DNA of 32,667 nucleotides from Conexibacter sp. (GCA_025964295.1 JAOPZD010000670.1:1-32667); one strand, 5' to 3'; shown: positions 15,371 through 22,915, counted from the first letter of the stretch. Numbers and translations are program-made. Notes: generated by a model from the letters alone, not told the origin.

Positions 15371-16501
15371 TCAGCTTCCGTTCGAGTTCTGCGTGAGGGC
15401 GGCCGTCGCACGCGACGGCCGCTCTAGCTGTTCCTGCCCTGGTGGACGCAGCAGGACCTTCAGGCCCTGCCGCTGGGCGACGTTCGTGAACGCCTGCTCA
15501 TGGTCGGCGAGCGCGAACTCACTCGTGATCACCGGGGCGAGGTCCACCACGCCGTCGGCGAGGAGGGCGAGCGAGGCCTCCCACGTCTCGTCGAGCAGTC
15601 GCCCGTGCAGCGGTTGCATCCGCAACTCGCGCATCACCGCGGCGGCGAGATCGATCGACACACGCTGGTGACCCACGCCGAGCAGCCTGGCCTCGCCACC
15701 CTTGGACAGTGCGGCAAGCCCGACGTCCATGCTCCCCTGCACACCGGCCAGATCGATCCACACATCGGCGCCGCGGCCGTCGGTCAGGCGGTGGACCGCG
15801 GCGGCGACTTCCTCAGGTGCCGATCCCACCAGCGAGTCCGGCCGCGCGGCCGCGGCGGCCTCGGCGGCCAACGCACGGCGGCCGGGGTCGTGCTCGGTCA
15901 GCGTGATGGTGGCAGCGCCGCGCGCGCGGGCGACGAGCGCCGCCATGATTCCCAGCGGCCCGCAGCCGGTGATCAGGACGTGACGATCGCACACCCCCTC
16001 CCCGTGGTCCACCGCACGGACGCTGAGGCCGAACGGCTCCAGGAGCGCGGCGCTGCGCTCGTCGACCGCAGGGTCGACGCGGCGAACCACCGAAGCCGGC
16101 ACGATCGCCGACTCGGCAAAGCCGCCGTCGAAGTGGAAGCCCACGTAGCGCGTGCGCTCGCAGAGGTGGCTGCGCCGGGAGTCGCAGAGAAGGCACGCCC
16201 CGCACGGGCAATGGCTCTCGGCCGACACGTACGCGCCCTCGAGGGACGCGTCGACGCCGGCGCCCACGGCGTCGATCACGCCGCAGAACTCGTGTCCGAT
16301 GATGACCGGCAGGCTGCCGGCCATGAGCTCGTCCATCCACTGTGGCCAGTGGTAGATCTCCATGTCGGTCCCGCAGATGCCCGCTGCGAAGACCTGGACA
16401 CGGACCTCGCCGGGGCCGGGCGAGCGCCGGGGGCGCTCGACCACGGCAATCGACCCCGGCGCGGCCTCGACCTTCGCCAGGGCCTGCATGGTGGCGTTCA
16501 T
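15371..16501 (-). CDS. Threonine-dehydrogenase-like zinc alcohol dehydrogenase
   Basis: This 376-residue MDR protein has C43 ([12 protein letters not shown]), H70/E71 (GHEFCG) and E155 as likely catalytic zinc site, structural cysteines C100, C103, C106 and C114, and the cofactor loop GCGPLG (179-184). The sequence pattern is that of L-threonine 3-dehydrogenase and sorbitol-type enzymes. In this operon, directly after the Rieske genes, oxidation of a dihydrodiol or other secondary alcohol is more likely than threonine metabolism; this is inference. ATG 16501 and ATG 16489 are both possible starts, and no strong ribosome binding site decides. A tail of about 25 polar residues follows the normal C-terminus. 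Confidence 0.88.
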   Translation of the reverse strand: MNATMQALAKVEAAPGSIAVVERPRRSPGPGEVRVQVFAAGICGTDMEIYHWPQWMDELMAGSLPVIIGHEFCGVIDAVGAGVDASLEGAYVSAESHCPCGACLLCDSRRSHLCERTRYVGFHFDGGFAESAIVPASVVRRVDPAVDERSAALLEPFGLSVRAVDHGEGVCDRHVLITGCGPLGIMAALVARARGAATITLTEHDPGRRALAAEAAAAARPDSLVGSAPEEVAAAVHRLTDGRGADVWIDLAGVQGSMDVGLAALSKGGEARLLGVGHQRVSIDLAAAVMRELRMQPLHGRLLDETWEASLALLADGVVDLAPVITSEFALADHEQAFTNVAQRQGLKVLLRPPGQEQLERPSRATAALTQNSNGS

Positions 16502-16514
16502 CGGCCGCCGCTGC

Positions 16515-17015
16515 TCACAGCGGATACACGAAGTACCGGGGCAGGACGGTCGTGTCCAGAACAACTGTCTTGCTCTTGAACTTCGCCTCGCCGTCCTGCA
16601 CGATGATCACGTCGTCGTAGTAGCCGACTGCGAACAGACGGCTGCCGACTTCCCCGGGCTCCGACATGTAGATCGCGAAATTCGTCTCCACCCGGATGTC
16701 GTCACCCACGACGTCGGTGACGATCGAGCGCCCTAGGACGTGCCGCGGCCAGTACTCGTTGTAGTGGCCGTCCCAGACCTTGGTGATGTACGTGATGCGA
16801 TCCTCGATGCGGCCGCGCGAATCGTCGAGGATGTGCGCGATCTGCAGCCCGCGCTCCAGATTCTCGCGCGACGTCACGATGTACGACGCCTCCGTGGCGA
16901 AGTACTCAGGCCAGCGGGTCACCTCCAGCCGGTCCAGCCCACGGACGTAGGCGTCAATCAGCTGCTCGGCCACCCGCAGTTGCTCGGGGGCGGGGCTCAG
17001 GGTCGTCGTGTGCAT
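16515..17015 (-). CDS. Aromatic-ring-hydroxylating dioxygenase, beta subunit
   Basis: This 166-residue protein has the cone-shaped NTF2/SnoaL-like fold pattern of Rieske dioxygenase small subunits: an N-terminal helix pair ending WPEYFATEASYIVTSRE, a central helix region with DDSRGRIEDRI, then paired strands (VETNFAIYMS, SRLFAVGYYDDVII) and a C-terminal YFVYPL. The beta subunit usually has a structural role in an alpha3beta3 hexamer. It starts at ATG 17015, which shares its A with the alpha-subunit stop (TGATG), so equimolar synthesis by translational coupling is likely. Confidence 0.9.
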   Translation of the reverse strand: MHTTTLSPAPEQLRVAEQLIDAYVRGLDRLEVTRWPEYFATEASYIVTSRENLERGLQIAHILDDSRGRIEDRITYITKVWDGHYNEYWPRHVLGRSIVTDVVGDDIRVETNFAIYMSEPGEVGSRLFAVGYYDDVIIVQDGEAKFKSKTVVLDTTVLPRYFVYPL

Positions 17016-18259
17016 CAGGCCACCTCCGCCGTCGGCGTGCCGTGGGCCTCGCCCTGCGGGACCTCCTCCACGGTGCGGAAGCCCATCGCCCGCCGGTAGG
17101 CGCTGTAGAAGTGCCGCAGCCCCGCCTCGTCGATGATCCGGTAGGGCGGGAAGCGCTTTAGCGTGCCCTTCAGGACGATGTTGTCCCCGCGGGCGTCAGC
17201 GCTGGCGTGCACGCGCTGCAGAGCGGTCTGGTCCTCCAGCGAGATGAAGCCTTCGGGCCCGAAGAGGTTGGAGCCCTGGACGGTGCGGTGCCGCTTGAGC
17301 TCGGCGGACTCCCCGGCGTGCCCGAAGACGGTGTAGTGCACCTCGGTGCGGTCGGGCCCGCGCGGGATCATGTAGCGGATCGCCAGCGTGTCGACCTGAT
17401 CAGAGATCACGCTCACCGGCCAGACGTTGAGGATGCGGTGCTCGGGGGACGCCTTGGTGCGTACGTCCAGCAGCGAGGTGTCGTTGAGAAGCTTGGCCTC
17501 CTCTGGGTCGGCGGTGCGGTACTCGTTCCAGACGTGCCCGTCGCGCTCGTAGTCCTCCGAGAACACCTGCTCGCCGCCGGCCGCCTTCATCTTCAGCATC
17601 CGGAACGCCTTGTGCAGCGAGACCGTGTGGTAGCCGTCGTACAGGTTCTCCGAGCAGATCTTCCAGTTCGCCTCGACGATGACCTTCTGGGCCCCGAGCA
17701 GCTCAAGGTTGCCGTCCCCCAGCGCCCGGTCCAGGCCCTGGGCGATCGCCCCGACATAGTCGGCGAACGAGGGCGCGTCGTCGCTGAAGGTCGCGAACAC
17801 CGCACCTTTGTGGATCGCCACGCGGGCCTTCGGCAGCCCGTAGGCCTCCTTGTCGAAGTCGACCGGGAAGTCCTCCGGCATCGTGGCCGCCAGCAGCTTG
17901 CCGTCCAGCGAGTAACGCCAGTTGTGGTAGATGCAGGTCAGGCACTTGCTCTTGCCGACGTTGCCGTAGGGCTGGAGCAGCAGCTTGGTCCCGCGGTGTG
18001 CGCAGGCGTTGACGAGGACCCGCACCTCCCCGTCCATGTCACGCGTGACGATGATCGGGATCTGGCCCAGGAGCATCGTCTTGTAGTCACCGAGCTCGGG
18101 GATCTCTGACTCGTGCGCCACCACCATCCAGAACGGCCCCGCGAAGATCCGGTCCATCTCGAGGGCGTAGAGGTCCTCGTCCCGATAGATTTCGCGCGGC
18201 ACGCGGTTGTCCTCCGTCGGCCACGCGATCCGGTCCAGCACCTGCTCAGCAGTCTGCAT
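17015..18259 (-). CDS. Rieske aromatic-ring-hydroxylating dioxygenase, alpha subunit
   Basis: This 414-residue catalytic subunit binds a Rieske 2Fe-2S cluster through C86/H88 (NACAHRG) and C109/H112 (CIYHNW), with an unusually long 20-residue spacing and an extra C106. The mononuclear iron site shows D208, H211 and H216 (ENLYDGYHTVSLH), with D343 (SLEDQT) as probable third ligand. It adds O2 to an aromatic ring to form a cis-dihydrodiol, or performs a related oxidation. ATG 18259 shares its A with the stop of the extradiol dioxygenase gene (TGATG). No reductase or dedicated ferredoxin gene is in this operon; the ferredoxin at 5339-5605 is the nearest electron donor. Substrate unassigned. Confidence 0.94.
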   Translation of the reverse strand: MQTAEQVLDRIAWPTEDNRVPREIYRDEDLYALEMDRIFAGPFWMVVAHESEIPELGDYKTMLLGQIPIIVTRDMDGEVRVLVNACAHRGTKLLLQPYGNVGKSKCLTCIYHNWRYSLDGKLLAATMPEDFPVDFDKEAYGLPKARVAIHKGAVFATFSDDAPSFADYVGAIAQGLDRALGDGNLELLGAQKVIVEANWKICSENLYDGYHTVSLHKAFRMLKMKAAGGEQVFSEDYERDGHVWNEYRTADPEEAKLLNDTSLLDVRTKASPEHRILNVWPVSVISDQVDTLAIRYMIPRGPDRTEVHYTVFGHAGESAELKRHRTVQGSNLFGPEGFISLEDQTALQRVHASADARGDNIVLKGTLKRFPPYRIIDEAGLRHFYSAYRRAMGFRTVEEVPQGEAHGTPTAEVA

Positions 18260-19236
18260 CACAGCTCCTCCCTGGCCGCCGCCAGGGCGGCCGGTCGCTC
18301 GTGAGGCCAGATGGCCTCCACGCCCGTGGTCTCCTGGAACGCAGGCGGTGCCTCGTGGCCCCACCACAGCCGTCCCCGCAACAAGAAGTCGTCCCACGCC
18401 CAGACGACCGGCGGACGGTCGTGGTCGCGCGCGTAGTCCCCGACGAAGAGCTCGAGCCGGTTGCCGTCCGGGTCGCGCACGTACAGGAACAGGGCGTTGG
18501 TCACCCCGTGCCGTCCTGGACCGAACTCGATCGAGGAGGCGAATCCGGCGTCCGCAAGCAGGTCCGCGGCGCGGATGACGTCGGCGCTCTCGGCCAGGGC
18601 GAACGCGAAGTGATGGAGCGCCGGCTCGGCGCCTTTGAGCACCGCGACGTCGTGCGTGCCCTCGCTGCGGCGCAGCCAGGCGGCGAACAGCTCGCCGTCG
18701 CGCTCCACGCCCTCGGACATGCTGAAGCCGAGCTCGTCGCACCAGTATCCCAGCGAGACGCCCATGTCCGGCACGCGCAGGTTGACGTGGTCGATCCGCT
18801 TCGGCGGCAGGCCGCCCATCTGGTGGGCGCGGCGCATCGGCAGGCGGATGCCCTCCTCGTCGCGCAGCGTCAGCTGCTCCATCTCGACGTAGAACTCGAC
18901 CGGCGCACCGTCAGGCGTCCGCACCCGCAGCGCCTCGCCCTGACCGGGTTCGGCCCCGGCGGGCACCCGCCGGACGTCGACGCCGAGGCGCTCGTGCAGC
19001 TGCTCGAGCGCCTCGAGGTCGGCCGGTGTCGCGACGCGCAGCGCGAAGTGCCCGAGGCCCGGCTCGGCTGCCTGGCACAGCGCTAGGGTCCATGTGTCGA
19101 AGTCCTCACCGCCACGGAGGTAGAGGGTGTCCCCCGCCTCGTGGTCGACGATGAAGCCGAGGGCCCCGACGTAGAAGCGGCGGGCCGCCTCAAGGTCGCG
19201 TACGAGAATCTCGGTGTGGCCGATGCGCAGGATCAT
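18259..19236 (-). CDS. Extradiol dioxygenase of the homoprotocatechuate 2,3-dioxygenase type
   Basis: This 325-residue two-domain enzyme has predicted metal ligands H150 (IDHVNL), H209 (LHHFAF) and E262 (RLELFV). Their spacing of 59 and 53 is exactly that of homoprotocatechuate 2,3-dioxygenase (H155, H214, E267). Second-sphere residues also align at offset five: N152, W187, H195 (acid-base) and Y252. The C-terminal GPGRHGVTNALFLYVRDPDG and WAWDDFLLRGR are typical of the Fe/Mn HPCD/MndD branch. It cleaves a catechol, perhaps with a carboxylated side chain. ATG 19236 overlaps the cupin stop (ATGA). It belongs to a different branch from the dioxygenase at 7273-8157, so the two probably act on different catechols. 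Confidence 0.92.
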   Translation of the reverse strand: MILRIGHTEILVRDLEAARRFYVGALGFIVDHEAGDTLYLRGGEDFDTWTLALCQAAEPGLGHFALRVATPADLEALEQLHERLGVDVRRVPAGAEPGQGEALRVRTPDGAPVEFYVEMEQLTLRDEEGIRLPMRRAHQMGGLPPKRIDHVNLRVPDMGVSLGYWCDELGFSMSEGVERDGELFAAWLRRSEGTHDVAVLKGAEPALHHFAFALAESADVIRAADLLADAGFASSIEFGPGRHGVTNALFLYVRDPDGNRLELFVGDYARDHDRPPVVWAWDDFLLRGRLWWGHEAPPAFQETTGVEAIWPHERPAALAAAREEL

Positions 19237-19763
19237 GCGGCACTCCCCGCCGTGGAGACCCGCTGGCCCCCGCCCACGTCTCCCGCGGGCAGGTCGGTGT
19301 AGGCGATCGTCCCGGCGCTGTCGCGCTGCGCGAGCCCGAGCGTCTCCAGCAGCGGCGAGTTCTCCACGAGCAGCATGCGCGTGGCGCCGGCGCCGCTGCT
19401 GTAGTGCCGGTGCCAGACCCACGGCGGCGTATAGACGAAGTCTCCGGCCTGCCACTGGACGACCCGCGGGCCGATCTCCGAGTAGCCGGAGCCCTCGATG
19501 ACGCAGTGCACCGACTCGTGCGGGTGTCGCTGCAAGTCGGTGGCCGACTCGGCCGGGATCTCCTGAAGGGTCACCGAGAACGAGGTCGCCGGGATGTCGG
19601 CGAGGATCCCGATCCGGCTCGGGTTACCCGTCACCTCAGGCTCGAGCCAGGTCGCGCTGTCGGAGCTGACCACGAGGGCGTCGGGCGACGCGGCCTCCGG
19701 GTCGTAGTGCTTGGCAGCACCGAGCTCCTCCAGGTACTCAGCAATTCCGCGTGGCGCACGCAA
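19233..19763 (-). CDS. Cupin-domain protein
   Basis: This 176-residue protein has one cupin barrel. Motif 1 holds histidines 80, 82 and 86 and E90 (HPHESVHCVIEGSGYSEIG), and motif 2 holds H118/H120 (GDFVYTPPWVWHRH). These resemble gentisate-dioxygenase-like cupins, but the length fits a single-domain protein, so dioxygenase, isomerase and binding roles are all possible. The start is uncertain: TTG 19763 is the only plausible in-frame start, with an in-frame stop just upstream. The good GAGGAG sequence sits too far away (about 16 nt) and suits an out-of-frame ATG at 19777, so a sequence error or a downstream start cannot be excluded. It heads the nine-gene unit. Confidence 0.75.
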   Translation of the reverse strand: MRAPRGIAEYLEELGAAKHYDPEAASPDALVVSSDSATWLEPEVTGNPSRIGILADIPATSFSVTLQEIPAESATDLQRHPHESVHCVIEGSGYSEIGPRVVQWQAGDFVYTPPWVWHRHYSSGAGATRMLLVENSPLLETLGLAQRDSAGTIAYTDLPAGDVGGGQRVSTAGSAA

Positions 19764-19799
19764 CGACGATCACCCATCTCTCCTCGACGACCCGGACAA

Positions 19800-19811
19800 C
19801 TAGCATGCTAG
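19800..19811. promoter_or_regulatory. Perfect operator palindrome ahead of the cupin/Rieske unit
   Basis: CTAGCATGCTAG is fully self-complementary over 12 bp, and is the best copy in the window. It lies 37 nt before the cupin start, in the short gap after the ATPase stop. Confidence 0.75.
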
Positions 19812-19834
19812 CATCATGCACGTCACGGATGCAA
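19805..19834 (-). promoter_or_regulatory. Promoter of the nine-gene catabolic unit
   Basis: On the minus strand TTGCAT (19829-19834), an 18-nt spacer and TAGCAT (19805-19810) form a promoter whose -10 lies inside the perfect palindrome 19800-19811. This is the same geometry as at the flavin reductase promoter. A bound repressor would block it. Confidence 0.5.
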
Positions 19835-19839
19835 CGCCG

Positions 19840-21183
19840 TCAGTCCATATTGAGTGGGCCGGCGCTATCACCGGCGAGAAACTGGCGGACGAATGGGTTG
19901 GTCGACTCGAAGACCTCGGCGGCCGGCCCCGCCTCCACGATTCGCCCGCGCCAGAGCAGCGCGACGTACTCGGCGATCCGCCGGGCCGAGGCGATGTCGT
20001 GCGTGATCAGGACGTAGGTACCGCCGTGCTTGGCGTGCGCCTCCTTGATCACGTCGCACAGCAGCGAGGTACGCACGGGGTCAAGCCCCGAGTCCGGCTC
20101 ATCGAATAGGACTATCTCGGGATCCATGACGAGCGCCCGGGCAAAGCCGGCGCGCTTGCGCATGCCGCCGGAGATCTCGCTCGGCATCCGGTGCTCGGCG
20201 CCCACCAGGCCCATCTCGTCCAGCCGCTGCATCGTGACGTCGGCGATCTCGCGCTCGGTGAGCGAGGTGTGCTGGCGCAGCGGGAAGGCGACGTTGTCGT
20301 ACAGACTCATCGACCCGAACAACGCGCCGTCCTGAAAGAGGATTCCGAACTTGCGCCGCATGTGCAGGAGCCGCGACAGACGCAGGTCCTGCACGTTGTC
20401 GCCGTGTACGCGCACCTCTCCGGAGTCTGGATACAGGAGGCCGATGATGTGCTTGATCAACACGCTCTTGCCCGTGCCCGATGGGCCCAGGACGACGGAG
20501 ATCGTCCCCTCGGGGATGCCGAGGTCCAGCCCCCGGAGCACCTGGTTGGGGCCGAATGACTTCGTCACTCCGCGACACTCGATGCACCAATAGTCGCCCG
20601 GATACTCCTGCGGGACCTCGAGGCCGCCGCGGTGGTAGCCGTACTCGTCGGCCTCCGACCATGCCTGCGACCAGTCGCTGCGCTGCAGCGGACGCGCCGA
20701 CGGGACCGAGGCGACGGTCACGCCGGAGGGGTTCGCCAGGCCACGCAAAATCGGCGTGATGCGCAGGAAGCGGCGGATCGGACCCGTGGCCTGCACGCGA
20801 CCAGAAGCGATGGCCATCGCGAGGTGAAGCTCGCCGGCGACGAACGCCTCCAGGTCGACGACGTCGAAGGTCAGCGACGCCTCGGCATCGCCGCTGTCAC
20901 CCGGGGCGACCTGGACGGGTCGGCGGTCGAGCAGCAGCGTCGCCCACGGGCGCGGGACCGCGTCCGCAGACAATCGGATGGCGATCGCGACGCTGGTGTC
21001 GGCACGCGCAGGATCCTGCATCGGACCGGCCGCGCCCGCAACCGTCAGCAGTTCCCGCAGGCGCTCGATCAGCGGGTCGGCCGTCTCGACCGCCCAGGCG
21101 CTCGAGGGTGCGTCGGGAAACGTACCGCTCACCGCTCTGCCCATCCTCGGCGTCGACTTTCGGTCCTCATCGGTCTCCTCCAC
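19840..21183 (-). CDS. Mce-type ABC ATPase with an N-terminal SCP2-like domain
   Basis: This 447-residue protein has two parts. Residues about 60-150 look like an SCP2 lipid-binding domain (SVAIAIRL, EASLTFDVVDLEAFVAGELHL, then AIASGRVQATGP). Residues about 200-447 are an ATPase of the MceG/MlaF group: Walker A GPSGTGKS (233-240), Q284, ISGG (337-340), Walker B VLFDEP (358-363) and H395. The usual MceG has no SCP2 domain. It should energise the YrbE/Mce transporter at the inner face of the membrane. GTG 21183 is preceded by a TACACT box 7 nt upstream, implying a leaderless message; ATG 21144 is an alternative. An operator copy at 21202 lies in the shared divergent promoter. It is separated from the mce genes by two genes. 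Confidence 0.88.
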   Translation of the reverse strand: MEETDEDRKSTPRMGRAVSGTFPDAPSSAWAVETADPLIERLRELLTVAGAAGPMQDPARADTSVAIAIRLSADAVPRPWATLLLDRRPVQVAPGDSGDAEASLTFDVVDLEAFVAGELHLAMAIASGRVQATGPIRRFLRITPILRGLANPSGVTVASVPSARPLQRSDWSQAWSEADEYGYHRGGLEVPQEYPGDYWCIECRGVTKSFGPNQVLRGLDLGIPEGTISVVLGPSGTGKSVLIKHIIGLLYPDSGEVRVHGDNVQDLRLSRLLHMRRKFGILFQDGALFGSMSLYDNVAFPLRQHTSLTEREIADVTMQRLDEMGLVGAEHRMPSEISGGMRKRAGFARALVMDPEIVLFDEPDSGLDPVRTSLLCDVIKEAHAKHGGTYVLITHDIASARRIAEYVALLWRGRIVEAGPAAEVFESTNPFVRQFLAGDSAGPLNMD

Positions 21184-21190
21184 GTTCTCG

Positions 21191-21196
21191 AGTGTA
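21191..21196 (-). promoter_or_regulatory. Putative -10 box of the ATPase gene
   Basis: TACACT on the minus strand lies 7 nt before GTG 21183. No clear -35 is seen; the operator copy at 21202-21213 occupies the spacer region. Leaderless translation would follow. Confidence 0.4.
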
Positions 21197-21201
21197 ACAG
21201 G

Positions 21202-21213
21202 CTAGCATGTCAC
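21202..21213. promoter_or_regulatory. Operator palindrome in the ATPase/unknown-gene divergent promoter
   Basis: CTAGCATGTCAC keeps the left half and centre of the palindrome and loses the end of the right half (9 of 12 against CTAGCATGCTAG, 10 of 12 against the 11464 copy). It is embedded in a 15-nt block (21196-21210) identical to 11458-11472. Confidence 0.55.
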
Positions 21214-21245
21214 GCTATGTCCATCGTGTACGGGAGACTCCACCG

Positions 21246-22133
21246 ATGAGCGCGCAGACCCAGCACTTCCCCTTCGTCCAGTTCGAGTTCACCCATGAGC
21301 TGGGCCCGACGCCGGGCAGGTACGTCGCGCGCCGGCCGGGGGCCGCACCGGATGCCGAGCACGACCTGCTCATCTTCGGCGTGGCCGCGGGCACGATCAG
21401 CGACGGCCGCCGCCGGCGGCGCGGCACCCGGCGCGCCGGTGCCCCTGGTGCCGACCCGGTCCCACTGGCGATCGTGACCCACGTGCGCACCGAGCTCGGA
21501 GGCGACGAGCAGGCGGCCAGCAGCTGGATGCACGCCTGCCGTGACGACGCCGAGCTCTGCGAAGAGTGGGTCGGGACCGCGCTTGAGCTGACGAATGTCG
21601 CCGTCCGAGCCCACCGCGCGACCTGCGCAGACCCGTATTGCACCGAGGTCACGGTGGCTGACCCCCGCGTCGTCCGCCTCGGCTACGGGCCCGCTGCGGC
21701 GGTGACGGACGGCGAATGGACGGCGGCCTTCGCCGTTCCGCCGATCAGACGACCGCGCGTGAGCCACGCCGAGCGCAGCGGGCCATCCGAGGCGGTCGCC
21801 GGCGCCCTCGGGGGGCGTGTCCGCGCGACCGACGCCGACGAACTGCTGCTCCGCGCGCTGCTCGACCTGGACCAGGGACGCGCGGCCTGCGCCGCGATCC
21901 AGCTGGCGGGCGCTGTCCGGATGCTCCGGCTCACCCTGGACAGCGCCGGCCTCGACGAGGCCGCCCTGCGCGCCCGCGTGGAACGCCTGCCGGCCGCTGC
22001 CGGACGGCTGGACGCGGTGGTCACCGGCTTGCCCGAGGCCGACGTCGGCGTCCTGCATAAGGAGGCGCGGGCGATCAGGGAGCTGCTGGACTCCTGGCGC
22101 GAGCACGAGCTGGCCCGTGCGCGACCGACCTGA
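21246..22133 (+). CDS. Unknown protein divergent from the Mce ATPase
   Basis: I do not recognise this 295-residue protein. It has no signal peptide or membrane segment. The N-terminal half has mixed strand/helix composition with a basic RRRRRGTRR patch and two cysteine pairs (CRDDAELC and CADPYC) that might bind metal or form disulfides. The C-terminal third (about 205-290) is strongly helical and rich in Ala, Leu and Arg (ADELLLRALLDLDQG, EARAIRELLDSWREHEL), suggesting a coiled coil or helical bundle. ATG 21246 is preferred because GGGAG lies 10 nt upstream; ATG 21207 falls inside the operator. It shares the operator-bearing promoter with the SCP2-ATPase fusion, so it is probably part of the same uptake/catabolism programme. 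It is convergent with the GntR gene, with a 32-nt gap. Confidence 0.75.
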   Translation: MSAQTQHFPFVQFEFTHELGPTPGRYVARRPGAAPDAEHDLLIFGVAAGTISDGRRRRRGTRRAGAPGADPVPLAIVTHVRTELGGDEQAASSWMHACRDDAELCEEWVGTALELTNVAVRAHRATCADPYCTEVTVADPRVVRLGYGPAAAVTDGEWTAAFAVPPIRRPRVSHAERSGPSEAVAGALGGRVRATDADELLLRALLDLDQGRAACAAIQLAGAVRMLRLTLDSAGLDEAALRARVERLPAAAGRLDAVVTGLPEADVGVLHKEARAIRELLDSWREHELARARPT

Positions 22134-22165
22134 CCGCTTGCCGGGCGCGTGCGGAGGCATCGTGC

Positions 22166-22876
22166 TCAGGCCGCCGGCCCCAGGCCGTCGCCCTGGCTCT
22201 CCTGATAGCGCGCGTCGACCATGGCCCGCAAGCTCTTCGTGACCGGGCTCGCGAAGCCGCGGACGTGGGCACACGCAAGGTCGGCGGCGCGGTCGCCGTC
22301 GCCGTCGGCGATGGCCTCGTAGATCGCCTGGTGCTCGGCGACCGCGCGCGAGAGGTTCGAGCGCATCTGGATGAGGTCCAGTGACGCGATCAGGAAGTCC
22401 GAGCGATCCCAGAAGCGCTCGGCGGCGGTCACGGCCTCCGCCGAACGGGCCAGCTGATGGACGGAGCCGTGGAAGCCGCGGTTTCCCGCCAGGTACCTCT
22501 GCAAGTCGAAGTCGCCGCCCTCCAGAGCGTCGCCGACAAGCGGCACCGCAGCCTCGAGCGTCCCGAGGCCCCCAGGCTCGCGACGCTCGGCGGCGAAGCG
22601 CGTCACCAGGCTCTCGAGCGTGGCGAAGACCTCGAAGAAATCCGCCACGCCGTTCAGCGGGGGGATCACCACGTGGCTGCCGACCTGCGGGGTGACCTCC
22701 ACGAGGCCATCGTCTTGGAGGCGCTTGATCGCTTCCAGGACGGGCTGGCGGCTGGTGCCCATCGACACGCCCAGGTCATTGACGGTCAGGCGCTCGCCGA
22801 ACCGGAACTCGCCCGCGAGGAACCGCAGCTTGAGCTGGTCGTAGACGAGGTCGGCCTTGCGCTGTGTGGTCGCCAT
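22166..22876 (-). CDS. GntR-family (FCD) transcriptional regulator at the end of the mce operon
   Basis: This 236-residue protein has an N-terminal winged helix (about 8-72, with SRQPVLEAIKRL) and an FCD domain (about 78-215). The metal-site histidines are present: H136 (GFHGSV), H182 (AEHQAI) and H204 (CAHVRG), with N132 at the usual aspartate position. So, unlike the GntR at 1367-2047, its effector pocket looks canonical. It begins 39 nt after the last mce gene and is transcribed the same way, so it is probably the final cistron of the mce operon. It may control that operon, whose promoter lies beyond the right edge, or compete for the shared palindrome. Confidence 0.9.
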   Translation of the reverse strand: MATTQRKADLVYDQLKLRFLAGEFRFGERLTVNDLGVSMGTSRQPVLEAIKRLQDDGLVEVTPQVGSHVVIPPLNGVADFFEVFATLESLVTRFAAERREPGGLGTLEAAVPLVGDALEGGDFDLQRYLAGNRGFHGSVHQLARSAEAVTAAERFWDRSDFLIASLDLIQMRSNLSRAVAEHQAIYEAIADGDGDRAADLACAHVRGFASPVTKSLRAMVDARYQESQGDGLGPAA

Positions 22877-22915
22877 CTCATGTGCCTCCGGGGGCGTCGC
22901 CGCGGGCCGCCGGGC

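Noticed and set aside
15371..16501. Annotating the TDH-like protein as threonine dehydrogenase
   Set aside because: Zinc-site motifs are shared by many polyol and diol dehydrogenases, and the operon context is aromatic catabolism.
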